Part shown: positions 55,836 to 64,000 of the stretch, piece by piece
Layout: the number at the start of each line of letters is the position of its first letter
Position numbering within the stretch: position 1 is the stretch's first letter
Assembly: GCF_030296015.1 (NCBI RefSeq)
Contig: NZ_AP027368.1
Coordinates: forward strand, 2,356,001-2,420,000
Reading direction: 5' to 3'
Length of the DNA: 64,000 nucleotides
Source of the DNA: Ferrimonas sp. YFM
Lineage (GTDB): Bacteria > Pseudomonadota > Gammaproteobacteria > Enterobacterales > Shewanellaceae
Position numbers and translations under genes: made by a program
Notes under the pieces: model-generated
Seen by the model: the letters and a program-made list of their open reading frames with translations, nothing else
Database searches by the model: none
What the model was told of the DNA's origin: nothing

Positions 55836-57016
55836 TTCTGCCCTCCTCTGCTGACACTGGCTTTCAACTGGGCCACCTCGCGGTGACGACTGGGGATGTC
55901 CTCCCGGTTCGCCGCCATGCGCAGATCCCTGAGCTTGGCCAGGGAGCGCAGCAGCACCTCCAGTGGCGGTCCACTGGCGGTAACCTGGGCCAGATGTTGC
56001 TTAGCCATGGTTTCCGAGGGCTTGGCGATAAAGCGGGACACCAGTTGGTCATGATGCTGATGAGCGGTGTGGCCGTGGGCATCGAGTACCTCGATGAGCT
56101 TGGCCGCCACCTGCTGATACCAGTCGCTCTGCTGCTGTGCCGGTGGCACCTCCAACAGCTGATCCAGGAAGCTGCGGCGACGCATCACATCCCGCAGCAG
56201 GGTCTGGTCCTCTGGCATCATGTAGAGGAACTTGTCCACCAGCAACTGAGAATAGAAAGGATTGTTGGCCTGGCACAGGCCCAGCAGCATGTCGATGACG
56301 TTGATGCCGGCAAAGTCACCAGCGTTGGCACCTCGATACTCATGCTGCCCCACCCGAAATGGCTTGTAGTAAGGCCGCACGCTGTGGAAGAAGCGCTCCC
56401 CGTCCAGGCGATCAAACAGCACCTGATTCCACTTGGCCACATCCACCAGCGCCGCCCTGGCGTCCTCCAGCAGATAGGGCGCAATGGGGTGAGTGATTCC
56501 CATAGGCAGAATACGCACCAGGGCATCGGCGGCCCGCTTGTAGGCCAGCACCGCCAGGGTATTGAAATCGATGAACAGGGCTTCATCTTCCAAAGAGGTG
56601 AAGCGCTTGGGCTGGCCCTCTTTCGCCATGCAGTGAGTGGTGAGGTGGCTGGTGGCGAACCTGGGGGTGACGCCCAATGAGGCGCCGATGTGCAAAGCCA
56701 GCGCCGACGCCTCTTTGAGCGGCGAGTTGGTTTCTCTGGAGGGCTCAGTCAGATCATGGCGGCGACAGGCTGCCATATACATCCCCACGTTACCGAGGAG
56801 ATCAAAATTGGCGTCAAACCCCTGGTCGGTATTGCCCTCGGCCAGAAGTCGGCTGATGTGCTCACGGCCGCGGCGCTCCATCGCCTGTTTCAGCTCATCC
56901 CCCACTCCCTGGACATTGGCCCTGTCCTGTTGGGCAAAGTAGAGCTGCTCAAGCTCGGTATTCAGCTGAATAAACTCGCTGCGAATCCAGCGGTCGAACG
57001 ACTCGGTGTGGGTCAT
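55832..57016 (-). CDS. PrnB-like protein (DUF1864), IDO/TDO heme superfamily
   Basis: A 394-aa protein matching the PrnB family: RPYYKPFRVGQHEYRG, ANAGDFAGINVIDMLLGLC and the N-terminal FDANFDLLGNVGMYMAACRRH. PrnB of pyrrolnitrin synthesis rearranges the tryptophan indole ring with a TDO-like heme fold. Candidate heme-ligand histidines lie near the C-terminal third (HGHTAHQHHD). It is coupled to a kynureninase-like gene, which supports a tryptophan-type substrate. Exact chemistry unknown. Confidence 0.8.
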   Translation of the reverse strand: MTHTESFDRWIRSEFIQLNTELEQLYFAQQDRANVQGVGDELKQAMERRGREHISRLLAEGNTDQGFDANFDLLGNVGMYMAACRRHDLTEPSRETNSPLKEASALALHIGASLGVTPRFATSHLTTHCMAKEGQPKRFTSLEDEALFIDFNTLAVLAYKRAADALVRILPMGITHPIAPYLLEDARAALVDVAKWNQVLFDRLDGERFFHSVRPYYKPFRVGQHEYRGANAGDFAGINVIDMLLGLCQANNPFYSQLLVDKFLYMMPEDQTLLRDVMRRRSFLDQLLEVPPAQQQSDWYQQVAAKLIEVLDAHGHTAHQHHDQLVSRFIAKPSETMAKQHLAQVTASGPPLEVLLRSLAKLRDLRMAANREDIPSRHREVAQLKASVSRGGQK

Positions 57017-57151
57017 GGCGCTTCCTTCCTTTTCTGCCCGCTCACGGCAGGCTCCTTTTTATTGGTTAACCCTGCCCCCTTAGCAACATAATTTCAACAA
57101 CCGAGGCGTTTCGATTGGCGTACACAATGCGTTCCAGTGTAAAGCCACGAA

Positions 57152-57175
57152 AAAGGGCTCCCGAAGGAGCCCTTT
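57152..57175 (-). terminator. Rho-independent terminator of the SLOG-WD40-TIR operon
   Basis: A 10-bp stem AAAGGGCTCC/GGAGCCCTTT capped on the minus strand by a TTCG tetraloop, then TTCG, 15 bp after the TIR stop. It isolates the operon from the PrnB gene. Confidence 0.9.
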
Positions 57176-57190
57176 GATATGACTTGCCGA

Positions 57191-58057
57191 TCAGTAACGC
57201 CAATTGGTGGCAAACGCCGTGCTGTCGGCCAGTATGGCGTCGGTCATCTTGATGTACTTGGCCTTAAGCCGCCCCAGCGGCTGAGCCTGCTGCTTCAGAC
57301 TGGCCACCCCCGGAGTAGCATCGGCAATGGCATTGGCCTGATAGAAGCCCTGGGAGATCAGCGCCAACATATACAGAGCAACTGATGCCTGTTCTCCCTG
57401 AGCCAGAGCGGTCAACCTGCCCACCAGCCAGTCCGCCTGCTGCTTGGACAGGCTCTTGATGGGCCTGGATTGCATCAGGGCCACCAGCTTCAGCAACTCC
57501 TGCTGCTGGCGCAGACCCGCAGGCATCACCAATGCCTCAAGCAGCGCCTTGGCCTTCTGCCAGTGCTTATCCCGCAGCAGCTTTTCCACTTCCGTGAGTT
57601 GCTGATCAAACAGCTGGGTATCGGCACTGACGCCGGTTGTCAGGGCCGCGTCGATAAGCTTGGCGATGGCGTTGTGATCCTCCATGGCCAACATCGGCTC
57701 AAGATTCAGCCACTGGAAGTTCTTCAGCAGATAATCAAACCCCTCGGCACCGCCGCAGTCCAGACTGGCATCCACCTTAAGGGGCACCACCGGGATATTC
57801 TTCTCCCGAGCCATTTTGATCTCGGTCTTCACCTCGGCGGATCCAGCGTGGGTGGTGTCACCGATGGAGTGGCGGGTGGCCAGCAGAAGCAACACCTCCG
57901 CCTCCTTCATGGCGGCGCTGATTTCCGTGGCGAAGCAGCGGCTGGCGCCAATCTGTTCGGGGGCAAACCAGATCGAATGACCTAAGGCATCCAGCCCCTG
58001 CACTATGGCAGAGGCCAGAGGAAAGTCCCGGCTGGAGTAGCTCAGGAAAAGTCGCAT
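57191..58057 (-). CDS. TIR-domain protein
   Basis: A 288-aa protein with a bacterial TIR domain in residues 1-130: RLFLSYSSRDFPLASAIV, the BB-loop region WFAPEQI, VLLLLATRHSI, and AEVKTEIKMAREKNIPVVPL. Here Glu79 occupies the position of the catalytic NAD-hydrolase Glu. Residues 145-288 are helical and unassigned. Bacterial TIR proteins cleave NAD+ or make cyclic ADP-ribose isomers in defence. Its ATG shares a base with the stop of the WD40 gene (TGATG), so the subunits are co-translated. It is the last gene of the operon. Confidence 0.85.
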   Translation of the reverse strand: MRLFLSYSSRDFPLASAIVQGLDALGHSIWFAPEQIGASRCFATEISAAMKEAEVLLLLATRHSIGDTTHAGSAEVKTEIKMAREKNIPVVPLKVDASLDCGGAEGFDYLLKNFQWLNLEPMLAMEDHNAIAKLIDAALTTGVSADTQLFDQQLTEVEKLLRDKHWQKAKALLEALVMPAGLRQQQELLKLVALMQSRPIKSLSKQQADWLVGRLTALAQGEQASVALYMLALISQGFYQANAIADATPGVASLKQQAQPLGRLKAKYIKMTDAILADSTAFATNWRY

Positions 58058-60342
58058 CAGATCTTCACCTCAGTACGGTTGTGCTGCTTGTGGTCATGCA
58101 GCTGCTTACGGATGTTGCGCACCGTCTCCTCCGCCTTGGTGGAGGATGCGGTGGTGTCCTGAACCACGTCCTGGTTGTGGAGGTCGGTCATGTGAGCGTC
58201 GATCATCGCCAGCTCCTCTTCCCGCTCCTCCTCATCCATATCGGTGTCTTCCAGAATCTCACGGCGATCCTGCTCCAACTGCTCGATGCGTACTTCGATG
58301 GAGGTGCTCTCGTTATCCTTGGCGTCGTTGGCCATGGAGCTGACGCTGTCCTCGTTAAGGATGGTCAGGCGGATGCGCTCGCCGCTGGCCACGGACAGGG
58401 TGATCTCGGTGGCAGAGATGGAGCCGTTGTTGGCGTTGTAGCCGTTGCTGCGGTCCACATCGCGCTTGGCTACGTTGGTGACATCCTTGTAATAGAAGGC
58501 GTTGGCTTCTTTACCTATGCACTTGCCGGCGATGAAGTCGTAGTAGGTGGTGAACACATCCACCTTATCTTCGGTGAGGAAGATGTACTGAACGTACTGC
58601 ACCGCAAACAGGATCTGCTTGTCAGCACCGGTCCAGAAGCTCAGCTCATTGCTCAGGTTCAGCTTGGATTTCACCTGACGACGCTTGTCGTCATCCTGAA
58701 TCAGCGCCCAGTCTGCCAGAACGATCGCTTCATGATCGGTGTAGATGATCTCCTTCTTCTCCAGACCACACTCATCCATGGCCATCTGCTTGAGCTTATT
58801 GTCAATTTGATGGTTGATCGCTTCTGCTACCTTGCGACCGGCAAAGAGTTCGTTATCAGAGAAAATGGGGATCTGGCTCAGCAGTTTACGACGATAAGCT
58901 TTGATGCGCTTGATCATGGAGTGATAGGCCGGGGCAATCACCGCCTGCACCGCCAGGTTCTCCTCCAGCTGCAGCTGACGACGACGGTGCTTGCGGTTGC
59001 GGCCAAACAGAATCAGGCCCAGCAGCAGCATCACACCAGCTGCGGCGCCGAAGAGCACTGCCACCACCAGATAGAAATCGCGTTTACCCGCCAGCCTGGC
59101 GGCGTCCAGTTGCTCGGTGACCACCTGACGGGCCAGATCCATCACCAGAGTGTTGCCGATAAAGGCCAGGTAACCGACGCCGGCCAGCGCCAGGGTCAGA
59201 ATCAGGAAAAACCAGCTCCAACGCGCAGCACCCTTGCGCTTGCGCTCGGCCAGATCGCGCTCTTCGGCGGTGGCCTGCTGCTTGTCATCCAGCTTGCGAA
59301 GCTGACGACGAGCCGAAGCAATGGTGCCCTTCATGGCGGTTTTAACCGGCTCAAACAGGGGGCGATTGAAGAAGTCCCAGAACATCTTGCGATCGCCACT
59401 CAGCTTAAGGTCCTGCGACTCAATCTCCTCTCGGGCATTAAAGCGGGAGTGCGGCAGGTGCAGCGGGTTTCTCAAGTGAGGGTAATCGATGATCTCAGGG
59501 TGATCCGCCATATGTTGGCTACTGTCACGCTGGCCCTTTTTCAGGGTATTGAACGCCGCCACCAGATCATCATCCGCTTCGTGGCTGCTTAGCAACTCAC
59601 CCTCGGTAGACCAGAGGCTGATGCTGGAATCACGACGGAGCAGCAGGCGGTTGCCTTCCAGTTCGGCCAAGTCTTCCTCGAAACTGAAGTCGAACCTGAA
59701 CTGATGGAGGAACTTGCCGGTGGTGGACCAGATGCTGGGCGGGTTCTTCTCGGTCTTGATCAGCCAACTGCCATCATCCAGGGTGAACACCTCATTGATG
59801 GCGGACTTCAGTCCCTGCATCACCGCCACCTTCTCGCCGGTAAAGGACCAGATGGTGACATCCTTGGGCTCAGTGATGGCCAGCTTTTCAGAATTGGAGA
59901 ACAGCTTGATGCAGCTGAGCTCGGCCACTTCCGCTTCCATGACCGACAACTCGCGACCGGCAAACAGATCCCAGACCCGTACCGTGTTGTCCTTGGCCAC
60001 ACTGAGCAGCTTGCCCTTGTCCAGCTCAATCAGACCGATGATGCGATCGTCATGGCCGGTGAGCAGATGCTGCTGGCGACCATTGAAGGAGGATACGCAG
60101 ATGTTGTGGTCCAGACCGACGCTGACAAAGGTCCGGTCCATCTTGCGCAGGGGCATCAGGGCAATTACGTCCCCCGAGTGGCGCTGATAGGGCTTACGGG
60201 TATCCTCATCGTCACAGATCAGGGTGTAGTCAGGCCCCTGGCCCCACTCTACCCGGTACTTTCTGTCCAGTTTGGTATCCTTCAGCAAGCCCTGTTCCAG
60301 CTCGTTGTCGGTCAGGGTTTCGCAACGGCTTTGCTTACTCAT
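58057..60342 (-). CDS. WD40-repeat transmembrane protein with PH-like C-terminal region
   Basis: A 761-aa protein started at ATG 60342 (an upstream TTG is less likely). Residues about 55-270 are degenerate WD40 repeats (LTGHDDRIIGLIELDKGKLL, DNTVRVWDLFAG, DVTIWSF). Two transmembrane helices lie near 372-395 and 422-445. Residues 446-655 include a beta-rich stretch (FLTEDKVDVFTTYYDF ... FYYKDVTNVAKRD) that resembles a bacterial PH-like domain. An acidic coiled coil ends the protein. I infer a membrane-anchored sensor or scaffold for the TIR and SLOG partners encoded beside it. Confidence 0.75.
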   Translation of the reverse strand: MSKQSRCETLTDNELEQGLLKDTKLDRKYRVEWGQGPDYTLICDDEDTRKPYQRHSGDVIALMPLRKMDRTFVSVGLDHNICVSSFNGRQQHLLTGHDDRIIGLIELDKGKLLSVAKDNTVRVWDLFAGRELSVMEAEVAELSCIKLFSNSEKLAITEPKDVTIWSFTGEKVAVMQGLKSAINEVFTLDDGSWLIKTEKNPPSIWSTTGKFLHQFRFDFSFEEDLAELEGNRLLLRRDSSISLWSTEGELLSSHEADDDLVAAFNTLKKGQRDSSQHMADHPEIIDYPHLRNPLHLPHSRFNAREEIESQDLKLSGDRKMFWDFFNRPLFEPVKTAMKGTIASARRQLRKLDDKQQATAEERDLAERKRKGAARWSWFFLILTLALAGVGYLAFIGNTLVMDLARQVVTEQLDAARLAGKRDFYLVVAVLFGAAAGVMLLLGLILFGRNRKHRRRQLQLEENLAVQAVIAPAYHSMIKRIKAYRRKLLSQIPIFSDNELFAGRKVAEAINHQIDNKLKQMAMDECGLEKKEIIYTDHEAIVLADWALIQDDDKRRQVKSKLNLSNELSFWTGADKQILFAVQYVQYIFLTEDKVDVFTTYYDFIAGKCIGKEANAFYYKDVTNVAKRDVDRSNGYNANNGSISATEITLSVASGERIRLTILNEDSVSSMANDAKDNESTSIEVRIEQLEQDRREILEDTDMDEEEREEELAMIDAHMTDLHNQDVVQDTTASSTKAEETVRNIRKQLHDHKQHNRTEVKI

Positions 60343-60357
60343 CAATCTTCATCCATC

Positions 60358-62208
60358 TCAAGGTTGTTGTTTCTGTTTTAAGTCGTTTTCTGCTTCGGCG
60401 TTGTGCCAGGTGACGTGCTCAAACATCGCCTCCCGGGCCAACTCCGTCAGCATCGCCTCTTTGGCGGGATTCATCTCACCACTGAGCAGGCCATCGGCCC
60501 GCTGATACAGTTGGTCCATGCTGCGGTAGCCTTCGGCGGTGGTCTCATAACCGGCCAGTTCGCTCCACAGAGCGATGGCACCGGCGGCCATCAGGGCGTA
60601 TTGCAGCCCCAGCATCAGGTAATCTTTGCTGTCGGCAAACACCGGGTTGCCCAGCACGTACTGCAGCACCACCACCATAAACAGCGCCAGGGCAAAGACG
60701 ATGGAGCCGTTAAACAGCCCTTTGGCCCACTTCTGGCAAACTTCGGCGGCGTAGAGGGGGCGCTTATAGAAGCGCTCGCTCCATTTGAGCTTGCCCAATC
60801 CTTCCTGGCTCAGCCTGGCGCTGAGGAAGTTGCGCTGATCCTGGATCCAAGCAGCACGGGTAGCCTCAGCAACGAAGTCGGCAGGGGCCCGCCACCAATC
60901 CAACTCGGCTATGGCGACGGCGTGATTGAGCAGTGGCAGGTGCTGCCTGAATCGCCTGGGAATAAGCGGCGCCGCCTTGGGCGGCACGCCGGACAGATTT
61001 AGGAAACCACGTATACGCATCCCCTCTGCAATGCCCCGGGCCAGTTGGTACTTCCACTTCAGTTCATTGCGAGCAGCCTGCTTGACCAGAAGCGCGCAGT
61101 AGAGCAAGCCGCCGAGCATCCCGGCAAATATCCAGGCGCCCATGTCCCCATCGAGGAAGTTGGAAACGATCTCGTAGAGGGTGAGCACCAGTAGCGCCGA
61201 GATGAAGAAGCGCTGCACAGTTCGGCGGTATCGCGATTGCCGCTCCAAGGCGATGCCATCGGCACGCAGGAACATCGGCTGAGTTTGCTCCAGGCCAGCG
61301 GCTGGATAGGGATTGTTCAGCTCAGGCACGGGCAGCGCGTTGTATTGGTTTAAATCGACCAGCAGCCGCGACAACTCCGCGGAGAGAAACTCGCTGCAGG
61401 AGCCCTCCCCCATGCCGTTGTCCTGCTGGCTGACCCAAAGGTGACCAAAGTTCGGAAAACTGCCCTTGAGCCCCTCCGCCTTCAAGGTGCAGAACTCAGG
61501 TGCAACCGTAGGCTCGCCACCGACACGACCCAGTGGCAACTGGTGCACCACACCGCCCATCTGACCATCAAACTGGGACACCGGCTCCAGCGCGGGGTTG
61601 GCCTCACCCAGGGGCCACTGGGGCGGGAGCCCCAGTTTGTAGGCCACCGCATCGGCTGTGCCCCCAGAGCCTCTGGCTGGCTGACCGTCCCACAGCGCCA
61701 GCAGTACATTGGCGTACTTGGCGATAAACAGACTTTGATTTAAGTAGAGGGTATTGCGCTCATCACCGTAGTGGCTGTCGGAGTATGCAAAGGTCTGCTG
61801 CTCGTCGGACAGGTGACTGGGCACCACCAACACCTCTTCCCCCTGTTGTTGGAGTGTCTCCACCAGCGCGTCGAGGCGCGCCAGAGCATCAGGGGCATAA
61901 TCCAGATTGCCAAAGTCACTGCGGTAATGCTCCAGCGGCATGGGAAGGCACGCCTTGACCCTAATGCGGTCGGTGCCAGACTCCTGCTTCATTTGAAGGG
62001 CCACTTCCGCTACCCAGGTGTCCGCACCGGCAGCCAGCCCCGTCAGTACCCACAGAGGGGACACCTCGTCTAGTTGCTCCAGCCAATAGCTGAGCGCTGC
62101 CCGGATATGCACCTTGGTTTCCTGTTCGCGTTCTGGAGCGAGATCTCGGTGTCCAGACACACCAATAATGAAGGGGAGCGAAGAGAGGTGGGGATCAGCG
62201 GGTATCAA
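60358..62208 (-). CDS. SLOG-domain protein with four transmembrane helices (SLATT-like)
   Basis: A 616-aa protein. Residues 12-200 are a SLOG Rossmann domain: GVSGHRDL (16-23), GLAAGAD (57-63), LPMPLEHYRSDF, and LALWDG...GGTAD near 169-184. These motifs define ligand-binding SLOG proteins that sense NAD-derived or other nucleotides. Helices near 336-352, 357-378, 496-518 and 526-546 enclose a cytoplasmic helical part (IQDQRNFLSARLSQEG) like SLATT effectors. TTG start with GGAG 7 nt upstream. First gene of the operon, 15 bp before the WD40 gene. Confidence 0.8.
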   Translation of the reverse strand: MIPADPHLSSLPFIIGVSGHRDLAPEREQETKVHIRAALSYWLEQLDEVSPLWVLTGLAAGADTWVAEVALQMKQESGTDRIRVKACLPMPLEHYRSDFGNLDYAPDALARLDALVETLQQQGEEVLVVPSHLSDEQQTFAYSDSHYGDERNTLYLNQSLFIAKYANVLLALWDGQPARGSGGTADAVAYKLGLPPQWPLGEANPALEPVSQFDGQMGGVVHQLPLGRVGGEPTVAPEFCTLKAEGLKGSFPNFGHLWVSQQDNGMGEGSCSEFLSAELSRLLVDLNQYNALPVPELNNPYPAAGLEQTQPMFLRADGIALERQSRYRRTVQRFFISALLVLTLYEIVSNFLDGDMGAWIFAGMLGGLLYCALLVKQAARNELKWKYQLARGIAEGMRIRGFLNLSGVPPKAAPLIPRRFRQHLPLLNHAVAIAELDWWRAPADFVAEATRAAWIQDQRNFLSARLSQEGLGKLKWSERFYKRPLYAAEVCQKWAKGLFNGSIVFALALFMVVVLQYVLGNPVFADSKDYLMLGLQYALMAAGAIALWSELAGYETTAEGYRSMDQLYQRADGLLSGEMNPAKEAMLTELAREAMFEHVTWHNAEAENDLKQKQQP

Positions 62209-62281
62209 GAGTCGTCTCCGGTGCCGAGGGCACCCTGATTGGAATTTTTCTAATGTGCTTCATAAAAGCACATACAAACAA

Positions 62282-62295
62282 CTGATTCAAATCAA
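62282..62295. promoter_or_regulatory. FNR-like site between the SLOG operon and the GGDEF gene
   Basis: On the minus strand TTGAT-TTGA-ATCAG, 9 of 10 to the FNR consensus, 74 bp before the SLOG start and 177 bp before the GGDEF start. The 263-bp gap holds no gene. Function is inferred. Confidence 0.35.
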
Positions 62296-62471
62296 TTTAT
62301 TTTAAAGAGCATGACAAAGGCCCAACTTTTCGAATTATGGTCGGACCAGCGGTGAAGAAAGCGGCAGAGATGGTCGCAGCTGGCTGCCTAACGCCAGCAT
62401 TGTATTTGTTGAGAAATTGTAAGAGCATATCCGGGTACCCTCGGGAAAGAGCGGTAAAATCAGGAGTTAAG

Positions 62472-63479
62472 ATGGATCTGGCTCATACGCAAACACTGCG
62501 ATTACGAGTCTTTCAGGGACTTTGCCTGGCACTGGCGCTGGCAACCTTCGGCGTTGCCCTGGCCAACCTGTTTATCAGTGCCAACTACATGCTCGCCGGC
62601 CTGGAGCTGGTGTTTTCCGCAGGCTCGCTGGCCCTGTTTCAGTACAGCCGTACCCACCAAGATATTGGGCTGTGGCGCTTTGCCTATGTAAATGCCGCCG
62701 TCTCTTTGGCGGTGATCGCCGTGTTCGCCAAGCCGGTCTCCGAAGCGATCTTCGCCTGGTTCCTGTTTTTCCCCCTGGTGCACTATGTGATTCTCGGCAG
62801 ACACCAAGGGGCGATTGCCACCGGGCTGACCCTGGCGGCGGCAGTTGTCACCCTGATACTTCACCCCATCAACACCCTGCCCCTCTCCCTGCTGCTGATC
62901 AACCTGGTGCTGGCCTATCTGTGCATCTGGGTGCTCGCCCACGTCTATGAAGCCAACCGCGAAAAAAGCGCACAACTGCTGTCGGATATGGCGCTGCACG
63001 ACGCCCTGACCGGCTGCTACAACCGCCACGCCTTAAGCCAATCCTACCGAGAGTATAGGGGCGCACTGGAAGGCTCTGGAGAGCCCTTTGCCCTGCTGGT
63101 GGCCGACCTTGACCACTTCAAACAGATCAACGATCGCTTCGGCCACGACACCGGCGATGAGATGCTGCGCCAAAGTGGCGCCCTGATGCGACGGGTATTC
63201 TCCGACAACGGCGAGGTGTTTCGCATCGGCGGTGAGGAGTTCTGCATCCTGCTTACCTGCAACACCGAAGAGCAGGCGTTGAATCAGGCCGAACGTTTGA
63301 GGCAGGGCTTTGACCACCATGCCTTTGTTCATCAGGGCCGGGTCATTAGCCTGTCGGTCAGCATTGGTGTTGCCCTGGTGACCCAGGCCGATGATCTGCA
63401 GCAGCTGCTGAACCGGGCGGATAAACACCTGTATCAGGCCAAGAACCTCGGCCGAAATCGAGTCATGCTGGCCAGCTGA
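62472..63479 (+). CDS. Membrane-bound GGDEF diguanylate cyclase
   Basis: A 335-aa protein with about six transmembrane helices in residues 10-160, then a GGDEF domain with DALTGCYNRHA, DLDHFKQINDRFGHDTGD and the active site RIGGEEF. No RxxD inhibitory site is seen before GGEEF, so product inhibition may be absent. ATG 62472 with GGAG upstream; the frame stays open 45 codons further up but without support. Confidence 0.92.
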   Translation: MDLAHTQTLRLRVFQGLCLALALATFGVALANLFISANYMLAGLELVFSAGSLALFQYSRTHQDIGLWRFAYVNAAVSLAVIAVFAKPVSEAIFAWFLFFPLVHYVILGRHQGAIATGLTLAAAVVTLILHPINTLPLSLLLINLVLAYLCIWVLAHVYEANREKSAQLLSDMALHDALTGCYNRHALSQSYREYRGALEGSGEPFALLVADLDHFKQINDRFGHDTGDEMLRQSGALMRRVFSDNGEVFRIGGEEFCILLTCNTEEQALNQAERLRQGFDHHAFVHQGRVISLSVSIGVALVTQADDLQQLLNRADKHLYQAKNLGRNRVMLAS

Positions 63480-63547
63480 TCCCTTGCCAATCCCCCAATA
63501 CTGTCCTAGTTCTCTAAGGGTTCACCCTGCATCAAGGAGAGCCGTGG

Positions 63548-64000
63548 ATGACCAAGCCCATCGTTGCCGACATCAAACCGAAAAAAGTCAGCCTGGAGAA
63601 GGGAAAAGAGTACTACTACTGCGCCTGTGGCCGCTCAAACAACCAGCCATTTTGCGATGGCTCCCACCGCGGCACCGGCCTGACCCCCATCCCCTTCACC
63701 GCCGAGCTGGATCAGGACGCCTTCCTGTGCCAGTGCAAACAGTCGGGCAACAAACCCTTCTGCGACGGCAGCCACGCCAAACTCGATGCCACCAAGGTCG
63801 GCCGTCCCCTCCATCTGAACCAGCCGCAAGGTCCCGAAGCCAAGGCAACACCGGAAGAACCTCATGTAGAGGCGATCCATAAGCTCGCCAGAGAAGGCCT
63901 CTCCGGCAGCCACGGCGAGATGGTGGCCATGGGCGTACCCCGAACCCAATTGCCCCAGTGGGATGACCTGCAGATCCTCACCGCTCAGTTGGCCAAACGT
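63548..64000 (+). CDS. CDGSH iron-sulfur protein fused to glutamate-synthase-like FMN domain (partial)
   Basis: Open to the right edge, 151 codons present. Two CDGSH-type 2Fe-2S motifs are visible: CACGRSNNQPFCDGSH near residue 25 and CQCKQSGNKPFCDGSH near 61, each C-x-C...C...H. From residue 105 (VEAIHKLAREGLSGSHGEM) the sequence matches the start of FMN-binding glutamate-synthase-like proteins that carry CDGSH N-termini. CAAGGAG precedes the ATG. The FMN domain itself is outside the window, so the fusion is an inference from the linker. Confidence 0.8.
   Translation, partial: MTKPIVADIKPKKVSLEKGKEYYYCACGRSNNQPFCDGSHRGTGLTPIPFTAELDQDAFLCQCKQSGNKPFCDGSHAKLDATKVGRPLHLNQPQGPEAKATPEEPHVEAIHKLAREGLSGSHGEMVAMGVPRTQLPQWDDLQILTAQLAKR

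Overview
This window reads as one contiguous piece of a gammaproteobacterial chromosome, probably a marine member of the Alteromonadales near Shewanella, and most like Ferrimonas. The evidence is gene content and order (gyrA, serC, hisC, aroA, cmk, rpsA, ihfB, lapA, lapB, pyrF; ubiG; nrdA-nrdB-yfaE; FNR-type sites before nrdD-nrdG), generally high GC, and clean sigma70/Rho-independent signals. The genus is inferred from pattern, not from a search.

Layout. 1-23100 is mostly core: apbC/mrp, metG, a two-gene acyl-CoA ligase plus beta-keto acid cleavage operon behind palindromic operator-like sites, the long minus-strand supra-operon gyrA, serC-hisC-aroA, cmk, rpsA, ihfB, lapAB, pyrF, then ubiG-gph and the class Ia ribonucleotide reductase set. 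23980-29640 is a mosaic: a 190-bp direct repeat (3' end of a small gene plus its terminator) brackets an amidohydrolase, a DUF3299 protein and the stump of a CsaA-like gene, followed by AT-richer genes (PD-(D/E)XK-like protein, DUF695-RraB protein, and a periplasmic protein made of two 165-residue repeats). 29647-32674 holds a fructosamine-kinase-like protein, a patatin and folD.

32957-39596 is a storage-lipid region: a fatty acyl-CoA reductase of the Marinobacter/Acr1 type that is broken (in-frame TAA and loss of the catalytic Lys of the C-terminal SDR domain), DUF2505, a TetR regulator, an HSL-type hydrolase, a WS/DGAT wax ester synthase, two phasin-like proteins and a PHA-granule family protein. 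40157-52565 carries a recombinase-like protein without catalytic residues, PepF, NrdD/NrdG, metallo-beta-lactamase-fold hydrolases including an alkylsulfatase-like lipoprotein, an alkaline phosphatase and an acyl-CoA-binding protein. 52623-53378 is a second, alphaproteobacterial-looking UbiG. 53868-54647 is a tRNA-Gly/tRNA-Cys transcription unit in which both tRNAs are flanked by tandem degenerate partial copies of themselves.

54720-57016 is a PrnB-like (IDO/TDO superfamily) plus kynureninase-like operon. 57191-62208 is the most striking locus: a tightly packed three-gene operon encoding a SLOG-transmembrane protein, a WD40-transmembrane protein with a PH-like C-terminal part, and a TIR protein. 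I infer a nucleotide-signalling conflict (antiphage) system in which the TIR enzyme makes an NAD-derived signal, the SLOG protein senses it and membrane segments act as effector. A diguanylate cyclase is divergent from it, and a CDGSH/glutamate-synthase-like gene runs off the right edge.
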